NCBI GenBank assembly: GCA_903858195.1
Contig: CAIOHW010000109.1
Coordinates: 1 to 15,172, forward strand
Origin: Oligoflexia bacterium
GTDB taxonomy: Bacteria; Bdellovibrionota; UBA1018
Direction of reading: 5' to 3'
Length of the DNA: 15,172 nucleotides
Shown here: piece after piece, positions 5,793-12,808 of the stretch
Numbering within the stretch: position 1 is the first letter of the stretch
Layout: the number at the start of each line of letters is the position of its first letter
Translations under genes and position numbers: made by a program
The notes under the pieces: generated by a model
The model's input: the letters and a program-made list of their open reading frames with translations, nothing else
Told to the model about the DNA's origin: nothing
Database searches by the model: none

Positions 5793-6776
5793 ATGGACGC
5801 CTTTTTTGAATTTGAAAAGCCGATCGTGAACCTTGAAAAGAAGCTGCTCGACCTGCGCGAACTCAGCCGGCAGGAGGGCGTCGACTTCAGCCAGGAAATC
5901 GAAATCCTCGAAAAGAAGGTCGCCCAGCTGATCGATCAGACCTACGCAAAGCTCAGTCCCTGGCAGCGTGTGCAGCTCTCGAGGCATCCCAACCGCCCCT
6001 ACACGCGCGATTACATCGATGCGCTCTTTCCTGATTTTCTCGAACTCCAGGGGGATCGCACCTTCGGTGACGACCAGGCGATCCTGGGCGGCACGGCCAC
6101 CTGGAAGGGGCGCCCGATCCTGATTATCGGCCATCAAAAGGGCCGCTCGACCAAGCAAAAGATGGAGCGAAACTTTGGCATGGCCCGCCCCGAGGGCTAT
6201 CGCAAGGCGATGCGCCTCATGGAGCTGGCCGAGCGCTCGCGCATGCCCATCCTCACGCTCATCGACACTCCCGGAGCCTACCCCGGCCTCGATGCCGAAG
6301 AACGTGGACAGTCGCAGGCGATCGCAGAGAGCATCCGCCTCATGTTCGGCCTGACCGTGCCGGTGGTGGCGCTGGTGATCGGAGAAGGCGGCTCGGGCGG
6401 TGCGCTTGCCATTGGTGTCGCCAACCGTGTCCTCATGCAGGAGTACAGCGTCTACTCAGTCATCTCGCCCGAAAGCTGCGCTTCGATTTTGTGGAGCGAC
6501 TCCACGCTTGCCGAAAGGGCCGCAGAGAAGCTCAAGATGACCCCGCCTGATCTACTGAGGCTCGACATCATCGACGAAGTGATCGACGAGCCCAAGGGCG
6601 GTGCCCATCGGAGCTGGGAGACCACTTTTGAAAACGTTCGCAAAGCCCTCGATAAGCACCTGACAGCCCTGTGCAGGACGCTCGACAAGGATCCGGGAAA
6701 ACTCTCTGAAGAACGCCTGAAAAAGTTCAGGAAAATGGGCGAAATTTCGATCGGCGGAGTCTCTCGCAACAAATGA
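5793..6776 (+). CDS. accA: Acetyl-CoA carboxylase, carboxyltransferase alpha subunit
   Basis: The 327-residue protein is the alpha half of the carboxyltransferase that moves CO2 from biotin to acetyl-CoA, the committed step of fatty-acid synthesis; AccD is its partner. The N-terminal coiled helix (FEFEKPIVNLEKKLLDLREL, 5-24), RPYTRDYIDALFPDFLELQGDR (68-89), the substrate-binding TPGAYPGLDAEERGQ (159-173), the oxyanion-type glycine run GEGGSGGALAIG (197-208) and SVISPESCASILW (222-234) are all diagnostic and in order. Length is typical (about 315-325). It opens a four-gene operon, and its TGA overlaps the yicC ATG as ATGA. ATG 5793 has no strong Shine-Dalgarno. No accD or biotin carboxylase gene is in the window. 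Confidence 0.98.
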   Translation: MDAFFEFEKPIVNLEKKLLDLRELSRQEGVDFSQEIEILEKKVAQLIDQTYAKLSPWQRVQLSRHPNRPYTRDYIDALFPDFLELQGDRTFGDDQAILGGTATWKGRPILIIGHQKGRSTKQKMERNFGMARPEGYRKAMRLMELAERSRMPILTLIDTPGAYPGLDAEERGQSQAIAESIRLMFGLTVPVVALVIGEGGSGGALAIGVANRVLMQEYSVYSVISPESCASILWSDSTLAERAAEKLKMTPPDLLRLDIIDEVIDEPKGGAHRSWETTFENVRKALDKHLTALCRTLDKDPGKLSEERLKKFRKMGEISIGGVSRNK

Positions 6777-7729
6777 AGAACCAAGCCCAACCTCCGTGCG
6801 GCCCGCTCTCCATGACAGGCTTCGGCTCGGCCGAAGCTACCGTGGGAGGCCGCAAGTACCGGCTTGAACTTCGGTCGGTGAACCACCGATTCCTCGATCT
6901 CAAGATCCGTGTTCCCCGGGAGCTGGCCGCGCACGAATCCCGGATCCGCTTGGCTGTCCAGGCCCGGATCACCCGGGGTGCCGTTGAACTGAAGCTCGAA
7001 GGCGCCTCCGCCGAGGCCGGTGCAGCCCAGCTCCCGCCCGTGAGGCTGAACCTGGATCGCGCGCGACAGGTGCATGCCGCACTCGAGAACCTCAGAAGCG
7101 AGCTCGGAATCGGGCAACCGCTCACCGTCCGGGACATCACCCGTTACGGCGATGTCTTCATGGAGGGCGATGCCGCCCATGCATCGACCGACACTGATGG
7201 AGACTCCGCATGGGAAAACCATCTGCAGCCTCTCATCCAGAGCGGCCTCGATGAGCTGCTTTCGATGCGTGAGCGCGAAGGTCGCGCCCTAGCCTCGATC
7301 CTGCTTTCCGGCATGGACGAGATCGCCGGCGTTATCACCGAAATCCGTCGCCTCCGGACCTCGAGCGAGGCTGAAATCAAGACCCGGATCAGCGAGAAGT
7401 TGCGGCGCGTTCTCGATGCTTTTCCGCTTGAACCGGCCCCCTCACAGGCACTGCTCGAGACGAGGGTCGCTCAAGAGCTGGCACTCGTCCTGGATCGCAC
7501 TGACATCCAAGAAGAGCTGGACCGTTTCGTAGGGCATATTGCCCACTTCAAGAAAACCCTGTCCGACGGACAGCAGCTCGGGCGCAAGCTCGAGTTCATC
7601 CTCCAGGAGCTTGGCAGGGAGATCAATACGCTGGGCAACAAGGCGCAGGATCTCGGCATCAGCCATCATGTCGTGGCGGTCAAGGTCCGGCTCGAACAAC
7701 TGAGGGAGCAGGTCCTGAACCTGGCTTGA
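6773..7729 (+). CDS. yicC: YicC/YloC family endoribonuclease
   Basis: This 318-residue protein matches the YicC family. The conserved start SMTGFGSA (13-20) is followed by ELRSVNHRFLDLKIRVPREL (32-51) and a basic ITRGAVELKLE (66-76). The C-terminal domain has DIQEELDRFVGHIAHFKKTL (244-263), GRKLEFILQELGREINTLGNK (270-290) and the terminal LEQLREQVLNL (307-317). The Glu/Asp-rich C-terminal block is thought to form the metal-dependent RNase centre; E. coli YicC takes part in small-RNA turnover. Family members normally begin only a few residues before MTGFG, so the 12-residue leader is slightly long. ATG 6773 overlapping the accA stop is still the natural coupled start; ATG 6812 is the alternative. 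yicC next to gmk is a widely conserved arrangement. Confidence 0.95.
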   Translation: MKNQAQPPCGPLSMTGFGSAEATVGGRKYRLELRSVNHRFLDLKIRVPRELAAHESRIRLAVQARITRGAVELKLEGASAEAGAAQLPPVRLNLDRARQVHAALENLRSELGIGQPLTVRDITRYGDVFMEGDAAHASTDTDGDSAWENHLQPLIQSGLDELLSMREREGRALASILLSGMDEIAGVITEIRRLRTSSEAEIKTRISEKLRRVLDAFPLEPAPSQALLETRVAQELALVLDRTDIQEELDRFVGHIAHFKKTLSDGQQLGRKLEFILQELGREINTLGNKAQDLGISHHVVAVKVRLEQLREQVLNLA

Positions 7730-7738
7730 TCGAACCCA

Positions 7739-8323
7739 ATGGCCTCCCACTCCTCCCCCAGACTGATCGTCCTCTCCGCCCCCTCCGGGGCCGGCAAGAC
7801 CACGCTCTGCCAGAGGCTGCTTGCCGACATCCAATCGATCCGTCTCTCGATCTCAACGACGACCCGCGCCCCGCGCGGCCAGGAAAAAAACGGCGTGCAC
7901 TACCATTTCGTGGACTCTGCTGTCTTCGAAAGGGAAATCCAGGACGGATACTTTGCCGAGTGGGCAAAGGTGCACGGCAACTACTACGGCACCTCTCGTC
8001 GAACCCTTGAAGAGTTCTTCCGAAACGGCTTCTCGGTTCTCTTGGATATCGACGTACAGGGTGCGGCAAGCCTGAAGAGGGCCTACGGTCCGCGCTGCTC
8101 CACGATCTTCATCGCGCCGCCCAGCATGGAGGTCCTCGAGTCCCGCCTGCGCTCGCGGGGCACCGACCTCGAGGACTCGATCCGCCGGCGCCTCAAAAAT
8201 GCAGCCGAAGAAATGGCGCGGGCCAGCGAGTTCGACCACCGGCTCGTGAACGACGACCTCGAAGGCACCTACTCCCGCCTCAGCTCTCTGGTCACGAGCA
8301 TCCTCTCCGGGGGAGGAGCCTGA
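7739..8323 (+). CDS. gmk: Guanylate kinase
   Basis: The 194-residue enzyme phosphorylates GMP to GDP with ATP in the cytoplasm. The P-loop is APSGAGKTTL (14-23). The GMP-binding region follows: SISTTTRAPRGQEKNGVHYHF (37-57), including the STTTRAPR motif, then EWAKVHGNYYGTS (74-86). The hydrophobic strand LLDIDVQGA (101-109) matches the family, as do the lid RLRSRGTDLEDSIRRRL (136-152) and the C-terminal FDHRLVNDDLEGTYSRL (165-181). Length is close to the normal 200-210. It follows yicC by 9 bases and precedes the Rel/SpoT gene by 2 bases. Its product GDP is a direct precursor for (p)ppGpp, so co-expression with the next gene makes metabolic sense. Confidence 0.97.
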   Translation: MASHSSPRLIVLSAPSGAGKTTLCQRLLADIQSIRLSISTTTRAPRGQEKNGVHYHFVDSAVFEREIQDGYFAEWAKVHGNYYGTSRRTLEEFFRNGFSVLLDIDVQGAASLKRAYGPRCSTIFIAPPSMEVLESRLRSRGTDLEDSIRRRLKNAAEEMARASEFDHRLVNDDLEGTYSRLSSLVTSILSGGGA

Positions 8324-8325
8324 CC

Positions 8326-10524
8326 ATGGCCAAGCATGCCGAGGCAACGCTGGATACGATCTGCAATACGCTCTTGAGTTATTATCCCGATGCCAAGGTG
8401 GATTTGGTGCGCAAGGCACACGAGTTCGCTTCCCATGCGCATCGCAACCAGAAGCGCTCGAGTGGTGATCCCTACATCATCCATCCCACTGAGGTGGCCC
8501 AGACTCTTGCCGAGCTCAAGCTCGACATCCCGAGCATCGTCACGGGACTGCTCCACGACACGGTCGAGGATACCGATGCCACGCTCGAGGAGATCGAAAA
8601 GCTCTTCGGGAGGGACGTGGCAGAGCTCGTTGATGGCGTCACCAAACTCAACAAGATCACCTTCAAGACGAGCGAGGAAAAGCAGGCCGAAAACTTCCGC
8701 AAGATGGTGCTCGCGATGTCCAAGGACATCCGCGTGATCCTGATCAAGCTCTGCGATCGCCTGAACAACATGAGAACGCTCGAGCACCTCTCGTCGGCCA
8801 AGCAAAAGACGATCTCTCAGGAGACGCTCGACATTTACGCCCCCATTGCAAACCGCCTGGGCATCAGCTGGCTCAAGATCGATCTCGAGGACCTCTGCCT
8901 CCGCTACCTGCATCCGGATGCGTACTACAAGCTTGCCCAGAAGGTCTCCAAGAAGAAGACCGAGCGCGAGGACTACACGGATGAGGTAGCGCAGATCCTG
9001 CACGAAAAGCTCGGCGAGTACGACATGCGCGCGACCGTCTCGGGGCGCGCCAAACACTTCTACTCCATCTACAAGAAGATGGAGCGTAGAAGCGCCGACT
9101 TCGACCAGATCAACGACATGATCGCGTTTCGCATCATCGTTGAGAACATCACCGAGTGCTACAAGGCGCTCGGCGTGATCCATGCGACCTACAAGCCGGT
9201 TCCGGGGCGCTTCAAGGACTACATCGCCATGCCCAAGGCCAACGGCTATCAGTCGCTGCACACGACCGTGATTGGCCCGCACGGCGAGAGGGTGGAGATC
9301 CAGATCCGGACCCAGGAGATGCACAACGTCGCCGAATCAGGCATCGCTGCGCACTGGAAGTACAAAGAGGGCAAGTTCGACTCCTCTTCGCGCGAAAACA
9401 TCGAATGGGTGCACCGCCTGCTCGAGTGGAACAAGGACCTCCTCGATCCGAACGAGTTCATGGAGACGGTCAAGATCGACCTGTTTGCCGAGGACGTCTT
9501 CGTCTTCACGCCGAAGGGCGAGGTCCGCGAGCTCCCGCACGGCGCCACGCCGCTTGATTTTGCCTACGCAATCCACACGGATGTGGGCAATAAGTGCGTG
9601 GGCGCCAAGATCAATGGCAAGATCATCCCGCTCAAGCACCGGCTCAAGTCGGGCGACACGGTCGAGATCATCACCTCACCCACCCAGACGCCTTCCAAGG
9701 ACTGGCTCAAGATCGTCAAGACTTCGAGGGCAAAGGCCAAGATCCGCGCCTACATCAAGACCCAGGAGCGCGATCGCGCCCATCAGCTCGGAAAAGAGCT
9801 GCTCGAGCGATCGCTCAAGGCCTTCGATCGCACCATCGCCAAGGCCGAAAAGAGCGGCGAGATGCTCCGTGCCGGGCAGGACTTCCAGGTGCGTAACCTC
9901 GAGGAGCTCTACATCGCCGTCGGCTACGGCAGGATCCTGCCCGAGCAGATCCTGGATCAGGTGGTTCCCAAGGAAGAGCGCGAGGCCATCCGCAAGGCCA
10001 GAAAAGACGCCGACAAGGAGGAGGCACCGAGCTTCCTCAAGAAGGTCTTTGCCTCGGCCCAAAAGCGAAGCCCCACCAAGAATGCCATCATCGTCTCGAA
10101 TCTCTCGGACGTGCTGATTCGCTTTGGCCGCTGCTGCAATCCGCTGCCCGGTGACAGCGTCGTGGGCTTCATCACCCGCGGCCGGGGCGTGACCGTGCAC
10201 ACTGCGACCTGCGCCAAGGGGCTCGACAATGACCAGGAGCGCCGGGTCGAAGTGCGCTGGAACATCCAGGAAAAGGGAAACATCGTCCGGATCGTCAAGA
10301 TCCGGGTGGTCTCAATCGACCAGCCGGGACTGCTGGCACTCATGTCACAGACCATCTCGGCCTGCGCGGTCAACATCGCGTCGGCCAATATCCGCACCAC
10401 CAAGGACAAAAAGGCCATCGCACTGTTCGAAGTGCAGGTGCCCGACACGGGTCAGCTCCAAAAGGTGCTGAGCGCCCTTGAAGCCAAGCAGGGCGTGATT
10501 CTGGTCGAGCGCGTCCGGTCCTAG
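8326..10524 (+). CDS. spoT: Bifunctional (p)ppGpp synthetase/hydrolase, Rel/SpoT family
   Basis: A full-length 732-residue long RSH protein that makes and degrades the alarmone (p)ppGpp. The hydrolase domain keeps the metal ligands His53, His77-Asp78 (LLHDTVEDT) and Asp144 (LCDRLNNMRTL), so it should be active. The synthetase domain keeps YSIYKKM (246-252), Asp264, RFKDYIAMPKANGYQSLHT (295-313) and QIRTQEMHNVAESGIAAHW (326-344). The RFKD form is typical of bifunctional enzymes, not RelA. The C-terminal half has a TGS domain (about 387-450), a helical region, a Cys/His cluster (Cys603, Cys604, His625, Cys629) and an ACT domain (about 655-732). A strong GGGAGGAG lies 7 bases before the ATG. It is the last gene of the accA operon, ending 7 bases from the convergent gene. 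Being bifunctional, it may be the only long RSH in this genome. Confidence 0.97.
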   Translation: MAKHAEATLDTICNTLLSYYPDAKVDLVRKAHEFASHAHRNQKRSSGDPYIIHPTEVAQTLAELKLDIPSIVTGLLHDTVEDTDATLEEIEKLFGRDVAELVDGVTKLNKITFKTSEEKQAENFRKMVLAMSKDIRVILIKLCDRLNNMRTLEHLSSAKQKTISQETLDIYAPIANRLGISWLKIDLEDLCLRYLHPDAYYKLAQKVSKKKTEREDYTDEVAQILHEKLGEYDMRATVSGRAKHFYSIYKKMERRSADFDQINDMIAFRIIVENITECYKALGVIHATYKPVPGRFKDYIAMPKANGYQSLHTTVIGPHGERVEIQIRTQEMHNVAESGIAAHWKYKEGKFDSSSRENIEWVHRLLEWNKDLLDPNEFMETVKIDLFAEDVFVFTPKGEVRELPHGATPLDFAYAIHTDVGNKCVGAKINGKIIPLKHRLKSGDTVEIITSPTQTPSKDWLKIVKTSRAKAKIRAYIKTQERDRAHQLGKELLERSLKAFDRTIAKAEKSGEMLRAGQDFQVRNLEELYIAVGYGRILPEQILDQVVPKEEREAIRKARKDADKEEAPSFLKKVFASAQKRSPTKNAIIVSNLSDVLIRFGRCCNPLPGDSVVGFITRGRGVTVHTATCAKGLDNDQERRVEVRWNIQEKGNIVRIVKIRVVSIDQPGLLALMSQTISACAVNIASANIRTTKDKKAIALFEVQVPDTGQLQKVLSALEAKQGVILVERVRS

Positions 10525-10531
10525 ACCGCTG

Positions 10532-11038
10532 TCAGCGCCCGAGCGGGGTCCAGAGCAGGTCGCTGGGGCGCTGGCCTGCCTTGAGTGCCGCATCAAACTC
10601 CGACAGGCGACGCTTTTGCTCCTCGCGAAGCGACTTCTCGGCCGCAATCTGGTCGCTTTTGCGACCCTTCCATTCGGCGGCCAGAAGCTGGTCCAGTGAT
10701 CGTCTGCGTGCCACAAGCTCGCGCATGTATTCGCGCCTCTTTGAGGGCTGCGGATTCTCGCTGAAGAACTCCCGCCTCTCGGTGTTGAGCTCCCGCCTGC
10801 GTGCCTTTTGAGAGGCCTGAAGGTCAGCCCTCTCGGCACGATGACGTTGATGCAGGGCCCGGGTCTCGTTTTCAAGCGCCCGAACGAAGGACTTTCTCAG
10901 CGCGGTCTTCTGCTTGGCCCCCAATGCCGGAGCGGCTGGTCGTGCCGAGGGCACGACCTCGGGGTCCCCGGCCACGGCCTGCACGCCTGACAAAAATAGC
11001 ACTGCCGCCAAGAACCAGGAACCCATGCGCACTGACAA
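10532..11038 (-). CDS. Small exported protein with a long charged helix, unknown function
   Basis: I do not recognise a family. The 168 residues begin with a signal peptide (about 1-23: short basic start, core WFLAAVLFLSGV, then AVAG-D as a likely cleavage site). A proline/alanine linker (26-39) leads to residues 41-152, which are almost entirely helix-forming and rich in Arg, Lys, Glu and Gln (RHRAERADLQASQKARRREL; RREYMRELVARRRSLDQ). They are broken once at FFSENPQPSKR (91-101), giving two helices that could form a hairpin. This resembles the overall shape of Spy/CpxP-like periplasmic proteins, but the LTxxQ motif is absent. The start is TTG 11038, chosen because AAGGGAG lies 7 bases upstream; ATG 11026 is the alternative. 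It follows the S8 protease gene by 12 bases, so the two are probably made together. Confidence 0.65.
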   Translation of the reverse strand: MSVRMGSWFLAAVLFLSGVQAVAGDPEVVPSARPAAPALGAKQKTALRKSFVRALENETRALHQRHRAERADLQASQKARRRELNTERREFFSENPQPSKRREYMRELVARRRSLDQLLAAEWKGRKSDQIAAEKSLREEQKRRLSEFDAALKAGQRPSDLLWTPLGR

Positions 11039-11045
11039 GGAAACT

Positions 11046-11052
11046 CTCCCTT
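11046..11052 (-). promoter_or_regulatory. Ribosome binding site supporting a TTG start
   Basis: AAGGGAG sits 7 bases before TTG 11038 and shares two bases with the TAA of the upstream protease gene. For the alternative ATG at 11026 the spacing would be 19 bases, which is too long. This supports TTG initiation and possible translational coupling. Confidence 0.55.
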
Positions 11053-12727
11053 ACTTGATCACCTGGATTCGGGTGATCGCAAATCCCCACTCCGTGTAGG
11101 AAGTGTCCGAGCTCAGACGGATCTGAAGCTGGTCACCGGCTACATAGTCGGAGGTCACGTTCGAGTACTTCCCGGAGAAGGTCTCCGACACGACACCCGA
11201 GGCGTCTTCGACCGAAACGGAGTCATATTGCTTTTCAGTCTGGATGCGATCAAACACCACGCGAATGAACTTGGCTCCGGGCTCACGAACCTGGAATACG
11301 AGATCCGCATTGTTCGTGTAGGGATGCCGAGACTCGATCTTGCGAGCCACGTCCACCCAGGCGTTGGGGTCGGGCTCGTTTGAGGGAGGCGCGATGTTGT
11401 TCACGGCCTGGAAGGCATTGACTCTGCCGCGAGCCAGAACCGTCGAACGAAGCCCACGGATCGAATCGCTGGTACGAATGAGCCGTGACTTGATTTCGGA
11501 ATAAGAGAGCGACGAATCGGCTGCCAGCATGAGGGCTGCAATGCCCGAAACCTGGGGGCAGGCCATCGATGTGCCGCTCAGTGACTTGTAGGTTGAGCCC
11601 ATGTAGGTGCTGAGGATGCGAACTCCCGGAGCGGCGACATGGACACTGCGCTTTCCGAAGTTCGAGAAGCTTGCGAGGACATCCTGGTTGTCCAGAGCAG
11701 CAACTGAAACCACGTTGTCGACCTCATAAGATGCGGGATACGTGGGCTGGGCATCGTTGTCGGAACCGTCGTTCCCCGCAGCAGCGACAAACAGGATTCC
11801 AGCGTTGCGCGCGGCCTCGATGGCCTCGAGCATGAGGGCCGAATGCCCTCCGCCGCCCCAGCTGTTGCTCATCACATTGACCTTCATCAAGGTGGCGTAT
11901 TTGATCGACTCAAGCGCCCCTTCAAGCGAACCACTCCCCTGTGAATCCAGGAACTTCACGGGCATCAGGCTCACGCCCCAGTTCACACCTGCCACGCCGG
12001 TCCCGTTGTCTCCCCTTGCGCCAATGCTGCCGGCACAGTGAGTTCCATGGCCTTGGTCGTCGGAGGAATTACGTCCCGACTTCGCAAAGTTCCAGCCATG
12101 GGTATCGTCAATGAACCCGTTTCCGTCGTCGTCCTTGCGATTATTGGCAAGTGCGCCGGACTCGCCCACATTGGTGTACAGGTTCTGCGCGAGGTCCGGA
12201 TGGTCCCACTGGATGCCAGTGTCAATCACCGCCACCACGATCTTCTCAGAGCCGGTCTGCCCGGCTTCCCAGACCGGAAGGACGCCAATATCCGCCCCGG
12301 GCTTGCCCGCCGCACCGCTCGAATCCGACTGACCCGTATTGGACAGGTGCCAGAGGTCCTTGAACTTCGGGTCATTGGGAACTCCCGAAGCCGACATGCG
12401 GTAGAGGTAATTGGGCTCGACCCGTTCGATCCTCGGGTCTGAGCGAAAGTTCTGCATCACGCCCTGAAGGCTCGAGTCATCGGCAAGGCGAATCCGCGCC
12501 AGGCTGGGATCGGTCTTGAGCGCGCGAACATTCAAGATTTGGGCACCGCCCGAGAGTGCATGCCAATCGTTCTGGGCCAACGAGTGGAGGCCAGTTGTGC
12601 CAGGCTTGAACTTGACGATGAATTCACCGGGGACATGCGGAGCGCCGGCATGGGAAAAGGTCCCCACCGCAGCAGCCACCACAAACCCAGAACACACCAC
12701 TCCCCAGAAACGCTTCCCTGCTCCCAT
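11051..12727 (-). CDS. Secreted subtilisin-like serine protease (S8) with CUB-like C-terminal domain
   Basis: From ATG 12727 the preproprotein has 558 residues. A signal peptide (1-27, core VVCSGFVVAAAVG, ending FSHA) is followed by an inhibitor I9-type propeptide (about 33-111; GEFIVKFKPG to RIERVEPNYLY). The S8 domain has the full triad: Asp169 in VIDTGIQWDHPDL, His227 in GHGTHCAGS and Ser387 in SGTSMACPQVSG, with oxyanion Asn319 in AAAGND. An acidic loop DDDGNGFIDD (199-208) probably binds calcium. Residues about 457-556 resemble a CUB or pre-peptidase-type beta domain (FIRVVFDRIQTEKQYDSVSV, then SDTSYTEWGFAI), likely used for targeting or stability. A longer frame up to 12778 is open, but the strong AAGGGAGG ribosome site fixes the ATG at 12727. 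It lies 81 bases after recJ, so it may also have its own promoter. Expected role: extracellular proteolysis. Confidence 0.93.
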   Translation of the reverse strand: MGAGKRFWGVVCSGFVVAAAVGTFSHAGAPHVPGEFIVKFKPGTTGLHSLAQNDWHALSGGAQILNVRALKTDPSLARIRLADDSSLQGVMQNFRSDPRIERVEPNYLYRMSASGVPNDPKFKDLWHLSNTGQSDSSGAAGKPGADIGVLPVWEAGQTGSEKIVVAVIDTGIQWDHPDLAQNLYTNVGESGALANNRKDDDGNGFIDDTHGWNFAKSGRNSSDDQGHGTHCAGSIGARGDNGTGVAGVNWGVSLMPVKFLDSQGSGSLEGALESIKYATLMKVNVMSNSWGGGGHSALMLEAIEAARNAGILFVAAAGNDGSDNDAQPTYPASYEVDNVVSVAALDNQDVLASFSNFGKRSVHVAAPGVRILSTYMGSTYKSLSGTSMACPQVSGIAALMLAADSSLSYSEIKSRLIRTSDSIRGLRSTVLARGRVNAFQAVNNIAPPSNEPDPNAWVDVARKIESRHPYTNNADLVFQVREPGAKFIRVVFDRIQTEKQYDSVSVEDASGVVSETFSGKYSNVTSDYVAGDQLQIRLSSDTSYTEWGFAITRIQVIK

Positions 12728-12733
12728 CGACGC

Positions 12734-12741
12734 CCTCCCTT
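12734..12741 (-). promoter_or_regulatory. Strong ribosome binding site of the S8 protease gene
   Basis: AAGGGAGG lies 6 bases before ATG 12727 and is one of the best Shine-Dalgarno matches in the window. It decides against the longer frame starting at 12778. The 81-base gap also contains an 8-base GGAGCTCC palindrome; no clear promoter was recognised. Confidence 0.7.
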
Positions 12742-12808
12742 GGCATTCGAACCCAGCTCCTTCAATGGAGCTCCACACACACCGGGTACTTCAATTGGTT
12801 TAGAGAGA

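Noticed and set aside
8269..9324. Minus-strand open frame of 351 codons opposite spoT
   Set aside because: It lies wholly antisense to well-supported gmk/spoT coding sequence, and its Leu/Val/Asp/His-rich composition is typical of a reverse-complement shadow.
9272..10117. Plus-strand frame of 281 codons inside spoT
   Set aside because: It is a +2 frame shadow made almost only of Arg, Ser, Thr and Pro, with no ribosome site and no domain.
10524..10550. Possible bidirectional terminator between spoT and the small exported gene
   Set aside because: CCGCT and AGCGG can pair around a loop, but the stem is only about 5 bp without a bulge and neither strand has a T-run.
12778..12791. TGTGTGTG-like run in the recJ/protease gap as a repeat or sigma-54 site
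   Set aside because: The run is too short for a microsatellite, and the GG-N10-GC spacing found there lacks the TTGC element.
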